Source of the DNA: Rufibacter latericius
GTDB lineage: Bacteria > Bacteroidota > Bacteroidia > Cytophagales > Hymenobacteraceae
DNA: 64,000 bases
Reading direction: 5' to 3'
Assembly: GCF_003721515.1 (NCBI RefSeq)
Contig: NZ_RJJD01000021.1
Coordinates: forward strand, 124,001 to 188,000
Every line of letters starts with the position of its first letter. The stretch's first letter is position 1. The notes beneath the pieces are model-generated. The model worked only from the letters and a program-made list of their open reading frames with translations, had not been told where the DNA came from and searched no databases. The position numbers were made by a program, and so were the translations under genes. This document shows, piece after piece, positions 17,349 to 25,170 of this stretch.

Positions 17349-19139
17349 ATGCCTTTGTTGTTCTCCCGTCCCCTTTTTGCCTTTAGCTTCCTTTTCTCTT
17401 TCCTTCTTTTTACCGGTTGCACCCTTTCCAAAATGACCCGCAAAGCTGAGAAAGGCCAGACCATCACGGCCCAGCCTCAGGTACTCATGGTGCGCGGAAA
17501 CCAGGTGCCCATAGAAGTACAAGCCCAATTACCCAAAAACCTACTCCGGGATGACTATCGGTACGGCATCAGGGTATATTACAAGGCAGAGAAAGGCGTG
17601 GAGGAACATGTTGGTTCTTTGGGCTTCGATTTCGGAAATTACAATTTTGTGGAAGGCAAACCTACCATGGCCAGCTCTTTCGCTTTTCCGTACACGCCTT
17701 CCAAAATCAGGGGTCAGTTGATGGCCCAGGGCGTAGTCACTGACCCCAAGGGACGCAAGAAATACACCAAGTCTAAGGTTTTGGCCCAAGGCATCATCAC
17801 AACCCCGCACCTGATCCAGACCATCCATGCTCCCGCTTATGCCCCGGAAGTTTTCAAGAACGAGGCTCCCGGACCACTGAAGTTCCCAATCTATTTTGAC
17901 CAGGCGCTGGCTACCCTTCGGCAGGGTCATGGCACCAACCTGCAGCTTTTGGAGGATTTTATCAAATCGAACCAAAAAACGCAGAAAATTGAGATCCTGG
18001 CCATGCATTCTCCGGATCAAATGGAAACCAACACCCGCAACCTGGCTCCCCGTAGAGCGGTGGCCGTGGAGCGGTTCATCAAACAGAAAATAGATACTGA
18101 GGGTTACAACAACACCGTTGGAGGCATTCAATTCGATACGCGTACCCTGCAGAAAAACTGGTCGGCGTTTCTGGGTCGCGTACAGACCTCTGCTCTTCCC
18201 GAAGATCAGATCCAGCAGATTCTTGACATCGTGAACGGTACGGGCTCTTTCGAGGAAAAGGAAGAGAAACTGCAGACGCTCCCCTCCTATGACTACCTGG
18301 AAATGTACGTGTATCCCGTTTTGCGGTACGCCGAAGTGACCGTGGACTACCAGCCCAACCTGCGCCGCGACTACGAAATCTATCTTACCGCCAAGCGCAT
18401 TGTAGAGAACCGGGCCAACGCCGATGCCCTTACCGCCGAGGAAATGCAGTATGCCGCTACCTTAACCCCTTTGCTGGCCGAGAAAAAACGCATCTATGAA
18501 TCCGCGGTGGAGACCTATATGAACTGGCAGTCTTTGAACAACCTAGGCATGGTGTTTTATGAGCAGGCGCAGAAAGAGCTTCGGCCGAAGGTGAAACAAA
18601 CCCTGCTGCAAAGCGCCATTTTGAACTTGCGCTACGCGGCGCACCGCAAACCCGAAGCCCAGCAATTCTACAACCTGGCCGTGGCCCACCACCAGCGTGG
18701 CGATGCCCTGGAGGCCTTGCAAAGCTATGATTACGCCATCCGTTTGGGAGGTCCACTTCCCATTCTGCAGCAGGTTTTCACCGACAAGGCAGCCCTGGAA
18801 CTGAGCGTAGGCCAGTACGATGACGCCGTGCGCAGTCTTTCCTACGCGGGAAAAAGCTACGCCGCCCAGTTCAACATGACCCTCCTCTACTTCCTGAAGG
18901 AAAACTACGAAGGTGCTGCCGAACTAGGCCAGAAACTTTTGGCGGAGTATCCTCATGATGCGAATGCCCATTATCTGATGGCCGTGATTGGCGCCCGCAG
19001 CCAAAAAGAATCGCTTATGGCTGAGCACCTGAAATTAGCCGTCAAAGCTAAACCCACCCTGGCCGGGAAAGCCATAGACGACCTGGAATTCAGTAAGTAC
19101 TATAAATCGGCGGCTTTCGCCGAGGCCTTGAAACCCTGA
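17349..19139 (+). CDS. Lipoprotein with OmpA-like region and TPR repeats
   Basis: A 596-residue envelope protein. The N-terminus has a signal peptide with a lipobox ending LFTGC (Cys near residue 24), so it should be a lipoprotein. A beta-rich segment follows to about residue 165. Around residues 180-245 the pattern LKFPIYFDQALATLR, EILAMHS and RNLAPRRAVAVERFI resembles the OmpA-like peptidoglycan-binding fold, but the usual GHTD is replaced by AMHSPD. From about residue 390 there are tetratricopeptide repeats (SLNNLGMVFYEQA, QFYNLAVAHHQRGDALEALQSYDYAI and similar). A scaffold linking outer membrane and cell wall would fit; no named homolog is recognised. Confidence 0.7.
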   Translation: MPLLFSRPLFAFSFLFSFLLFTGCTLSKMTRKAEKGQTITAQPQVLMVRGNQVPIEVQAQLPKNLLRDDYRYGIRVYYKAEKGVEEHVGSLGFDFGNYNFVEGKPTMASSFAFPYTPSKIRGQLMAQGVVTDPKGRKKYTKSKVLAQGIITTPHLIQTIHAPAYAPEVFKNEAPGPLKFPIYFDQALATLRQGHGTNLQLLEDFIKSNQKTQKIEILAMHSPDQMETNTRNLAPRRAVAVERFIKQKIDTEGYNNTVGGIQFDTRTLQKNWSAFLGRVQTSALPEDQIQQILDIVNGTGSFEEKEEKLQTLPSYDYLEMYVYPVLRYAEVTVDYQPNLRRDYEIYLTAKRIVENRANADALTAEEMQYAATLTPLLAEKKRIYESAVETYMNWQSLNNLGMVFYEQAQKELRPKVKQTLLQSAILNLRYAAHRKPEAQQFYNLAVAHHQRGDALEALQSYDYAIRLGGPLPILQQVFTDKAALELSVGQYDDAVRSLSYAGKSYAAQFNMTLLYFLKENYEGAAELGQKLLAEYPHDANAHYLMAVIGARSQKESLMAEHLKLAVKAKPTLAGKAIDDLEFSKYYKSAAFAEALKP

Positions 19140-19145
19140 TCCCTT

Positions 19146-19180
19146 GTTCAAGGCTTGTTTTTGAAAAATAGGCCCAAAGC
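19146..19180. repeat. Interspersed palindrome, copy 3 (weak)
   Basis: Core GTTTTTGAAAAATAGGCC with partial outer arms, starting 7 bp after the stop of the TPR lipoprotein gene. Confidence 0.45.
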
Positions 19181-19282
19181 TTCAAGCATTTTTATACAAC
19201 TTTCACCTGCCGGCAGATGCGTTTTTTTATTTGTGCCGCATGTCTTAATTTTACCCTTTAGATAGACGTTGAAAATCTTACT

Positions 19283-20266
19283 ATGAGAACCATACAATTC
19301 AGAGAGGCATTGCGTGAGGCAATGAGCGAAGAAATGCGCCGCGACCCAAAGGTGTTCCTGATGGGCGAGGAAGTTGCCGAGTACAACGGTGCTTACAAAG
19401 TGAGCCAGGGCATGCTGGATGAATTTGGGCCAGAGCGCGTGATTGACACGCCTATTGCCGAGCTTGGCTTTGCCGGTATCGGGGTGGGTGCTGCCATGAA
19501 CGGACTTCGGCCTATAATTGAGTTCATGACCTTCAACTTCTCCCTAGTGGCTATTGACCAGATCATCAACTCCGCTGCTAAGATCATGTCCATGTCTGGT
19601 GGCCAGTACTCTGCTCCAATGGTGTTCAGAGGACCAACCGGTAACGCCGGTATGTTGTCTTCGCAGCACTCGCAGAACTTTGAGAACTGGTTTGCCAACA
19701 CGCCGGGCTTGAAAGTTGTGGTTCCTTCTAATCCTTATGACGCCAAAGGTCTGTTGAAGTCGGCCATCCGTGACAACGATCCGGTGATCTTCATGGAGTC
19801 TGAATTGATGTACGGAGACAAAGGCGAAGTTCCGGAAGAAGAGTACCTGATTCCCATCGGCGTAGCCGACATCAAGCGCCCGGGTAAAGACGTAACCATC
19901 GTTTCCTTCGGGAAAATGGTGAAGTTGGTTTTGCAGGCGGCTGAAGAACTGGCCAAAGACGGCGTGGATGCCGAGGTGATTGACCTTCGTTCCGTTCGCC
20001 CTATTGACTACAAGGCCATCATTGAGTCTGTAAAGAAAACAAACCGCCTGGTGGTGGTAGAAGAAGCGTGGCCATTGGCCTCTATCTCCTCTGAGATCGC
20101 TTTCCACGTGCAGCACAACGCCTTCGACTACTTGGATGCCCCGGTGAAACGCGTCACGGCCCGCGATGTTCCGTTGCCTTACGCCCCTACCCTCATAGAG
20201 GCTTCCCTGCCAAACGTGCAGCGTGTCATCCAGGCCGTGAAAGACGTAACGTACGCCAAAGCGTAG
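19283..20266 (+). CDS. pdhB: Pyruvate dehydrogenase E1 component, beta subunit
   Basis: A 327-residue thiamine-diphosphate-dependent enzyme subunit; with the alpha subunit it decarboxylates pyruvate and feeds acetyl groups to the E2 lipoyl core. Family motifs are [13 protein letters not shown] at the N-terminus, [19 protein letters not shown] (containing the cofactor-binding glutamate), [42 protein letters not shown], and the C-terminal [14 protein letters not shown] region. Length is standard for pdhB. The alpha-subunit gene is not in the window, so E1 genes are split here, as is frequent in this phylum. A clear terminator follows. A branched-chain 2-oxoacid E1 beta is the main alternative. 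Confidence 0.92.
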   Translation: MRTIQFREALREAMSEEMRRDPKVFLMGEEVAEYNGAYKVSQGMLDEFGPERVIDTPIAELGFAGIGVGAAMNGLRPIIEFMTFNFSLVAIDQIINSAAKIMSMSGGQYSAPMVFRGPTGNAGMLSSQHSQNFENWFANTPGLKVVVPSNPYDAKGLLKSAIRDNDPVIFMESELMYGDKGEVPEEEYLIPIGVADIKRPGKDVTIVSFGKMVKLVLQAAEELAKDGVDAEVIDLRSVRPIDYKAIIESVKKTNRLVVVEEAWPLASISSEIAFHVQHNAFDYLDAPVKRVTARDVPLPYAPTLIEASLPNVQRVIQAVKDVTYAKA

Positions 20267-20287
20267 TTCAGATACAATAAATTACAG

Positions 20288-20325
20288 GAGCCGACCTTTA
20301 TAGAAATGGTCGGCTCTTGCTTTTT
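20288..20325 (+). terminator. Intrinsic terminator after pdhB
   Basis: A perfect 9-bp stem GAGCCGACC / GGTCGGCTC with an 11-nt A+T-rich loop, followed by TTGCTTTTT. It stands 22 bp after the pdhB stop. Confidence 0.85.
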
Positions 20326-20330
20326 ACAGG

Positions 20331-20368
20331 CGTTTAGTGCTTGTTTTCGTTAAAAGAGCCCTGAAACA
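20331..20368. repeat. Interspersed palindrome, copy 4, at a ribosome-binding region
   Basis: Core GTTTTCGTTAAAAGAGCC with a CTGAAAC outer arm; the last base is 2 nt before the ATG of the next lipoprotein gene, so the palindrome occupies its ribosome-binding region. Confidence 0.55.
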
Positions 20369-20370
20369 AG

Positions 20371-20787
20371 ATGATCCAGAAATATTTGAAAGTTCCTTTG
20401 GCCGCCATCGCTTTGTGCCTGGGCGTTGTCGCCTGTACTGAGACCTCGCAGCTTGAGGAAGTGGTGCTGCCCGTACCAGCCGAGGAGACCGCCGGCTTCC
20501 CCCGAGGACCGATAAAGGCCGATACCACGCTCACCCTTAAAGTCCTTTACCGCCCCGAGAATGGCTGCGGCAGGTTCTCAAGGGTAGATTCCGTCAAAAC
20601 CGGACAAAGAACAGATATTCAAATTTTTGTCGCTTACCCCACCGAAGACCAGGAAGCGGTCTGCGCCGATATCGCAAAATTGGTGACCTACTCCTTCCAG
20701 TATAGACCTGCCACCCCGGGCATCCACCGTTTCCGGTTCTGGCAAGCTGACAACTCGTACCTCCTTGATTCTTTGATTGTGCAGTAA
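20371..20787 (+). CDS. Small lipoprotein of unknown function
   Basis: A 138-residue protein with a signal peptide and lipobox ending GVVACT (Cys near residue 22), so a membrane-anchored lipoprotein is expected. The mature part is a single beta-rich domain with four regularly spaced polar strands and two cysteines (ENGCGRF and EAVCADIA) that could form a disulfide. No family is recognised. It is preceded by a terminator and a palindromic repeat and is convergent with the methyltransferase gene, so it is probably monocistronic. Confidence 0.65.
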   Translation: MIQKYLKVPLAAIALCLGVVACTETSQLEEVVLPVPAEETAGFPRGPIKADTTLTLKVLYRPENGCGRFSRVDSVKTGQRTDIQIFVAYPTEDQEAVCADIAKLVTYSFQYRPATPGIHRFRFWQADNSYLLDSLIVQ

Positions 20788-20823
20788 GCTGTTTTGAAGA
20801 AGTTTTATCACGCAAAGGCCTTC

Positions 20824-20858
20824 GTTTTAGCCCCTCTTTTGGAAAAGGAAGGCTAAAG
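20824..20858. repeat. Interspersed palindrome, copy 5
   Basis: GTTTTAGC and GGCTAAAG arms around core CTTTTGGAAAAGG, in the gap between the two convergent genes ending at 20787 and 20891. Confidence 0.55.
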
Positions 20859-20890
20859 TGAAGGCCTTTAAATTCTTAGGAATTCCTTTG

Positions 20891-21607
20891 CTACGCCAGG
20901 GTCAGGCGCGCGATATAATGATCGTCTTCTTCCTGTAAAAGCAACTCGGCTTGAAAACCGGCTTCTTCGGCGTATTGTTGCAGCAGGTCAAAGTCAATGA
21001 AAAGCCAGGGGAAAGGCTCGGTACGTTCCTGTCCGAACTCCATCATGTAAGTTAACTCGCCGTAGTACGCCCCGTTCAGATCCAACAGCACCGAGCCGTC
21101 TTCTTCTTCATACAGGTACAGAATATCTGATGATTCCAGCAGAATCTGTCCGCCCGGAGCGAGCCATTTCTTGCAGGTGTCCAGGAAATGCGGCAGGTTA
21201 TCCAGGGTACCGGCCAAGCCGATGCCGTTCATAAGCAGTAACAAGGTATCGTGGGGGGTGGCTTCCAAGGAAAAGAAATCGCCCACCAGGATGTTCTGTA
21301 CGCCCCGGGCTTCCTGCACCTGGGCCGCTTTTTCGGATATTTCTAAGGCAGTTACTTCCAATCCTTTTTCCTGCAGGGCCAAAGCATGGGAACCGGCTCC
21401 CGCTCCTATGTCCAGCACCCGGCCACGGGCTTCCTGTAAAGCAAATTGCTCCCGCTCGGGCATTTCCTGCGACGTCCTAAACAAGTAGGCGGCGGGCAGT
21501 TCATCGGCTTCCATCTGGTCTGAGTACACGGTGACGGCGGCATCTTGCTGGCCTTGCCAATAGGCCTTGATAGCTCCGCCGATGGGGTCTGGTTTTTCTA
21601 ACGACAT
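20891..21607 (-). CDS. Class I SAM-dependent methyltransferase
   Basis: A 238-residue cytoplasmic methyltransferase. The SAM-binding motif I is GRVLDIGAGAGSHALAL near residue 75, followed by the acidic end of strand two (EVTALEIS) and the motif IV region TLLLLMNGIGLAGTLDNL. The C-terminal domain is acidic and ends with LLQEEDDHYIARLTLA. ATG at 21607 is chosen over an in-frame start 30 bp upstream since that leader lacks family features and a -7-like box lies in it. The substrate is unknown; small molecules are as likely as macromolecules. Confidence 0.8.
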   Translation of the reverse strand: MSLEKPDPIGGAIKAYWQGQQDAAVTVYSDQMEADELPAAYLFRTSQEMPEREQFALQEARGRVLDIGAGAGSHALALQEKGLEVTALEISEKAAQVQEARGVQNILVGDFFSLEATPHDTLLLLMNGIGLAGTLDNLPHFLDTCKKWLAPGGQILLESSDILYLYEEEDGSVLLDLNGAYYGELTYMMEFGQERTEPFPWLFIDFDLLQQYAEEAGFQAELLLQEEDDHYIARLTLA

Positions 21608-21626
21608 GCGGTTACTGGTAAAAACC

Positions 21627-21634
21627 CAAAAGTA
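21627..21634 (-). promoter_or_regulatory. Candidate -7 box for the methyltransferase
   Basis: Reads TACTTTTG on the minus strand, matching TAnnTTTG, 19 nt before the ATG at 21607. No clear -33 partner. Confidence 0.35.
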
Positions 21635-21882
21635 CACATTCTAAGGCAGCCTTCCTTTATTTTAGCCTCTTCCAGGATACTGCTACCTGATTAGGCATGG
21701 ACCTGAGTTCAACGAGTATATGGAGCCTTTCATCGAAAAGGGCCTTAAAACATGCTGACTCTTTAAGAACTTTAATTTTTCTGCGCCAGAAAAAAACAGG
21801 CCTTTAACTAGACATCAGACCGGAGCTTTATCCTGGGGGCAGAATAGTCTTTTTCGTATAATCAGGGAACCTATATATCCTT

Positions 21883-21890
21883 TATCTTTG
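21883..21890 (+). promoter_or_regulatory. Candidate promoter of the phosphorelay cluster
   Basis: TATCTTTG is an exact -7 match for Bacteroidota. The transcript would start at or within a GGGGAA-ACACCA-TTCCCC hairpin and have a leader of about 35 nt before the kinase ATG at 21932. The -33 element is not evident. Confidence 0.5.
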
Positions 21891-21931
21891 GGGAAACACC
21901 ATTCCCCCAAACCTCTTGTTGAGGAAAACCT

Positions 21932-23437
21932 ATGAAAATAATTCCCACCATCTATACAGTTATTGCCGCCATTCTGGCCATGTTCTGTATTGTGACATTT
22001 GGATATATCTACCAGACGCAACAGGTAGAGAAAAGCATTGGGGATGTTTTGAACACCTCTAACCTCATCAGGGAAGGAGAACGGGCCCAAAAGCACTTGC
22101 TTGATCTGGAAACAGGATTACGCGGGTATCTTCTTACGGGTCAGAAAGCTTTTCTGGAGCCTTATGAAGAAGGGCAGGTTCAGTTAGAGCGCACCTTTGC
22201 CCGCCTGGATTCACTTACCCAAAACAATCCGGAACAAAACAAACTGGTGCACCTCATCAGGCAAGATGCCCATGCCTGGATCACAACCTTTGCCACTCCC
22301 CTGGTTTTAAGCAAGCACCGGGAAATGACCAACTCCCAGGGAAAAGCCCTTTATGATTCCCTGTTCTTCAATTCGGTGCAACAGGGCAACGGCAAACGAA
22401 TCATGGATAATACCCGCCAACTCTTTGATCAGTTGAAACATACCGAGGAACGCATCAAGAAAAACCGGATAGGACAATTGAACGCTTCTTTGGTAAGGAC
22501 CAATGAGATTGCGGTTGGTCTAACGGTGATGTCTATTCTGGCCGGAGGAATCATGGCTTACCTGTTGGGTAAAACCATCAGAAACCGGTTCCGGCGCATG
22601 AACAGCCTGGCCCATAGTATTTCCCAGGGCGATTATAGCGTCTCGCTGGTGGATACCCGTAACGATGAGATCAGCAGCCTCACCCAATCTTTGAACCTGA
22701 TGGCCAGTAAGCTGCAGACCAGCTTCAATCACCTCACCAAGATGAACAAAGAGTTGGACCAGTTCGCCTATGTGGTTTCCCATGACCTGAAAGCACCTTT
22801 GCGGGCCATCAACAACCTGGCCGAGTGGATTTCAGAAGACCTGCAGACAAACGACCCAGACATCATCAAGAACTTTTCCATTTTGCGTGGAAGGGTGCAG
22901 CGCATGGAGAACCTGATCAACGGCATTCTGATGTACTCACGGGTAGGGAAACAGACCTTGCCTTCCACAACTTTCTCGGTGAAAGAAATGCTGGAGGAAA
23001 CCATTGAAAACCTGTCTCCGCCGGAGGGTTTTGAGATCAGGACGCATGGCTCCTTGCCTACCCTTACCGGTGAGCGCACGCTGTTTTACCAGGTTCTATC
23101 CAACCTGTTGGGTAACGCCATCAAATACCACCACCGCTCAAGTGGCTGCATTGAAGTGAGTGCCACAGAACTAGATGATTTTTATCAATTCGAGATCAAA
23201 GACGATGGTCCGGGCATCCCGAAGGAATACCAGGACAAAGTCTTCGGAATATTCCAGACCATGGAAGCCCGCGACGTGAAGGAAAGCACGGGCATAGGAC
23301 TTTCCATTGTGAAGAAAATAGTAGAAGAAAAGGGCGGCCAGATCTGGATTAAGTCAGAGAAAGACCAGGGCACCACTTTCCTGTTCACCTGGCCCAAAGC
23401 GTCTGTGCCGCACCTAAACCTCACGCCTTTAACATGA
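21932..23437 (+). CDS. CHASE3-HAMP sensor histidine kinase
   Basis: A 501-residue inner-membrane kinase. A first transmembrane helix (about residues 6-27) and a second (about 190-212) bracket a helical periplasmic CHASE3-like domain with LLDLETGLRGYLLTG, its usual signature. A HAMP linker follows, then HisKA with phosphorylated His284 in VSHDLKAPLRAINNL, and an HATPase domain with N box NLLGNAIKYH, G1 DDGPGIP and G2 GIGLSIVKK. It heads a run of five same-strand signalling genes; the next kinase starts in its stop codon. The signal is unknown. Confidence 0.92.
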   Translation: MKIIPTIYTVIAAILAMFCIVTFGYIYQTQQVEKSIGDVLNTSNLIREGERAQKHLLDLETGLRGYLLTGQKAFLEPYEEGQVQLERTFARLDSLTQNNPEQNKLVHLIRQDAHAWITTFATPLVLSKHREMTNSQGKALYDSLFFNSVQQGNGKRIMDNTRQLFDQLKHTEERIKKNRIGQLNASLVRTNEIAVGLTVMSILAGGIMAYLLGKTIRNRFRRMNSLAHSISQGDYSVSLVDTRNDEISSLTQSLNLMASKLQTSFNHLTKMNKELDQFAYVVSHDLKAPLRAINNLAEWISEDLQTNDPDIIKNFSILRGRVQRMENLINGILMYSRVGKQTLPSTTFSVKEMLEETIENLSPPEGFEIRTHGSLPTLTGERTLFYQVLSNLLGNAIKYHHRSSGCIEVSATELDDFYQFEIKDDGPGIPKEYQDKVFGIFQTMEARDVKESTGIGLSIVKKIVEEKGGQIWIKSEKDQGTTFLFTWPKASVPHLNLTPLT

Positions 23438-24141
23438 TGCACCAAAAGCAAACCTGTGAGCAACAGTTGGAAAACCTGCGCCAGGAATATGAGGAGTTCG
23501 CCTATCTGGTGTCGCATGACCTGAAGGCGCCTTTGCGGGCCATCAACAACCTTTCGGCCTGGATTGAGGAAGACCTGGGCGATGACCTGGCCCCGGACAT
23601 TCAGAAGAACATTCAGCTGCTGCAACAACGCACCGACCGGATGGAACGGATGATCAGCGGTTTGCTTGATTTCTCCCGCATTACGCGGTATGACCTGAAC
23701 ATCAACGAAGTGAACGTGCAGGAATTGGTGCAGCACCTAGCCGATCAAATTGCGCATGGCAGTCCGCTGGAGGTACATGCCTCGGGGCTTCCTACCCTTA
23801 CCACGTATGCTAAAAAGCTGGAAACGGTTTTCCGGCTCCTTTTGCAGAATGCCGCCAAATTCAACCAATCAGCCAAACCGCAGGTGTGGATTACGGCTCA
23901 GGAGCAGGAAGAAGCGTTTCTGTTCACGGTTAAAGACAATGGAATAGGGATATCCACCGAGGCGCAGGAAAAAGTGTTCAAGATGTTTTACTCGGTGCAA
24001 CCCAAAGAACATAACGAGGGAATTGGCGCCGGTCTGGCCATCGCGCGTAAGATCATTCAGTTTGTGGGAGGTACTATCAGGGTACAATCCACGCTGGGGC
24101 AAGGGGCAGAATTCTCGTTTCTATGGCCCAAGCACGTCTAG
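23434..24141 (+). CDS. Soluble histidine kinase lacking a sensor domain
   Basis: A 235-residue protein that is only a HisKA-HATPase core. The phospho-acceptor is His28 in LVSHDLKAPLRAINNL, nearly identical to the motif of the upstream kinase, suggesting duplication. The ATP-binding domain has LLQNAAKFNQ, DNGIGI and GIGAGLAIARK, with the N-box asparagine present. There is no transmembrane segment and no input domain, so it must be regulated by a partner, possibly by pairing with the upstream kinase, with which it overlaps by 4 nt, or with the receiver proteins downstream. Confidence 0.87.
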   Translation: MMHQKQTCEQQLENLRQEYEEFAYLVSHDLKAPLRAINNLSAWIEEDLGDDLAPDIQKNIQLLQQRTDRMERMISGLLDFSRITRYDLNINEVNVQELVQHLADQIAHGSPLEVHASGLPTLTTYAKKLETVFRLLLQNAAKFNQSAKPQVWITAQEQEEAFLFTVKDNGIGISTEAQEKVFKMFYSVQPKEHNEGIGAGLAIARKIIQFVGGTIRVQSTLGQGAEFSFLWPKHV

Positions 24142-24169
24142 CATTGCCATCACACCCGTATACGGGTAC

Positions 24170-24205
24170 ATTTTAGGTTTACTTTTCAAAAAAGAGCGAT
24201 AAAAC
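24170..24205. repeat. Interspersed palindrome, copy 6
   Basis: Core CTTTTCAAAAAAGAGC with ATTTTAGG and GATAAAAC outer arms, between the soluble kinase and the first receiver gene. Confidence 0.55.
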
Positions 24206-24250
24206 AAGGGAGTGCAGGCACAACCCGGTACTTCAAGTGAATTAGATAGC

Positions 24251-24664
24251 ATGGAAGAAAAAGAGGTGAACATTCTACTGGTTGAAGACGACGAAGTAGA
24301 TATTATGAACGTGCAGCGGGCCTTCAAGAAAAATAACATCACCAATCCGCTGCACATTGCCAACAATGGCTTAGAGGCGCTGGAGTTGCTCCGGTCAGGG
24401 GGTATTCCCATGCCTCCCATCATTATCCTGGACATTAACATGCCCAAGATGAACGGCATTGAGTTTCTGCAGGAGTTGCGCAAAGACCCGGTCCTGAACC
24501 GGATCAGTGTCTTTGTCATGACCACTTCCAACGAAGATAGCGACAAAATCAACGCCTATAACCTCAACGTGGCGGGCTATATCCTGAAACCACTTTCGTT
24601 TGAGAAATTCCTTACCTCGGTGGCTACCCTGAACCGGTATTGGAAATTATGCGAGAGACCCTAA
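24251..24664 (+). CDS. Single-domain response regulator (Rcp1-like)
   Basis: A 137-residue stand-alone receiver domain. Phosphorylatable Asp61 lies in IIILDINMPKMNGIEFL; the acidic pocket is VEDDEVD near the start, the conserved Thr is in VMTTSNEDSDK and the Lys in YILKPLSF. The extra helix-loop after the phosphorylation strand is typical of the phytochrome-partner (Rcp1) subfamily. ATG 24251 is preferred over the in-frame GTG at 24212, which would add an unconserved leader. There is no output domain, so it should act as a phosphate shuttle or by protein contact. Confidence 0.88.
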   Translation: MEEKEVNILLVEDDEVDIMNVQRAFKKNNITNPLHIANNGLEALELLRSGGIPMPPIIILDINMPKMNGIEFLQELRKDPVLNRISVFVMTTSNEDSDKINAYNLNVAGYILKPLSFEKFLTSVATLNRYWKLCERP

Positions 24665-24706
24665 GAAGAGTACCATAAATTCTGTATTTTTAGGTTCCCC
24701 CGCCTA

Positions 24707-25156
24707 GTGACCTCTAGTTTTACCGTTTTGAAGACTACCAACGCCCATATACTGCTTGTAGAGGATGATCCGGAGGATGTAGCCTCCACCAAGCGCGCTT
24801 TCCATGCCAAGGGCATAGGGAACCCTATTCATGTTGCTCCCAACGGAAAAGTAGCCCTGGACATGCTGCAGGGAAGAAACCGCCCTGCCCTTACCCCTAC
24901 GCCCCACATCATCCTCCTAGATCTGGAACTTCCAGAAATGGGCGGCATTGAGTTTCTGAAACTGCTTCGGCAAGACCCCAAACTGAAATCATGCAGTGTT
25001 TTTGTCATGACGGGGCAAAACTCAGAAAAAAACGTTCTGGAGGCGTATGACCTCAACGTGGCCGGCTATATTGTGAAACCCATTAAATACGATTCGTTTT
25101 TGGAAGCCATTGCCACCTTACACTCCTTCTGGAATTTAATTGAATTACCCTACTAA
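24707..25156 (+). CDS. Single-domain response regulator (Rcp1-like)
   Basis: A receiver-only protein of 149 residues if GTG 24707 is used; a TTG at 24728 would give 142 residues and start right before the fold (KTTNAHILLVEDDPED). The phosphorylated residue is Asp72 counted from the GTG (IILLDLELPEMGGIEFL). VMTGQNSEKN and YIVKPIKYDSF supply the switch Thr and Lys. It is a paralog of the preceding regulator (shared NVAGYI-KP end and C-terminal TLxxxWxL pattern). It ends 14 nt before the hybrid kinase gene. Confidence 0.87.
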   Translation: MTSSFTVLKTTNAHILLVEDDPEDVASTKRAFHAKGIGNPIHVAPNGKVALDMLQGRNRPALTPTPHIILLDLELPEMGGIEFLKLLRQDPKLKSCSVFVMTGQNSEKNVLEAYDLNVAGYIVKPIKYDSFLEAIATLHSFWNLIELPY

Positions 25157-25170
25157 TCCTCTCTCCCCCT

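Larger units (their letters stand above)
21608..21931. other. Divergent intergenic region with two promoter boxes
   Basis: 324 bp between the divergent methyltransferase and histidine kinase genes. It holds a -7-like box for each side (21627-21634 minus and 21883-21890 plus) and a small GGGGAA/TTCCCC hairpin at 21890-21907. No coding potential or RNA gene was recognised in the rest. Confidence 0.5.
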
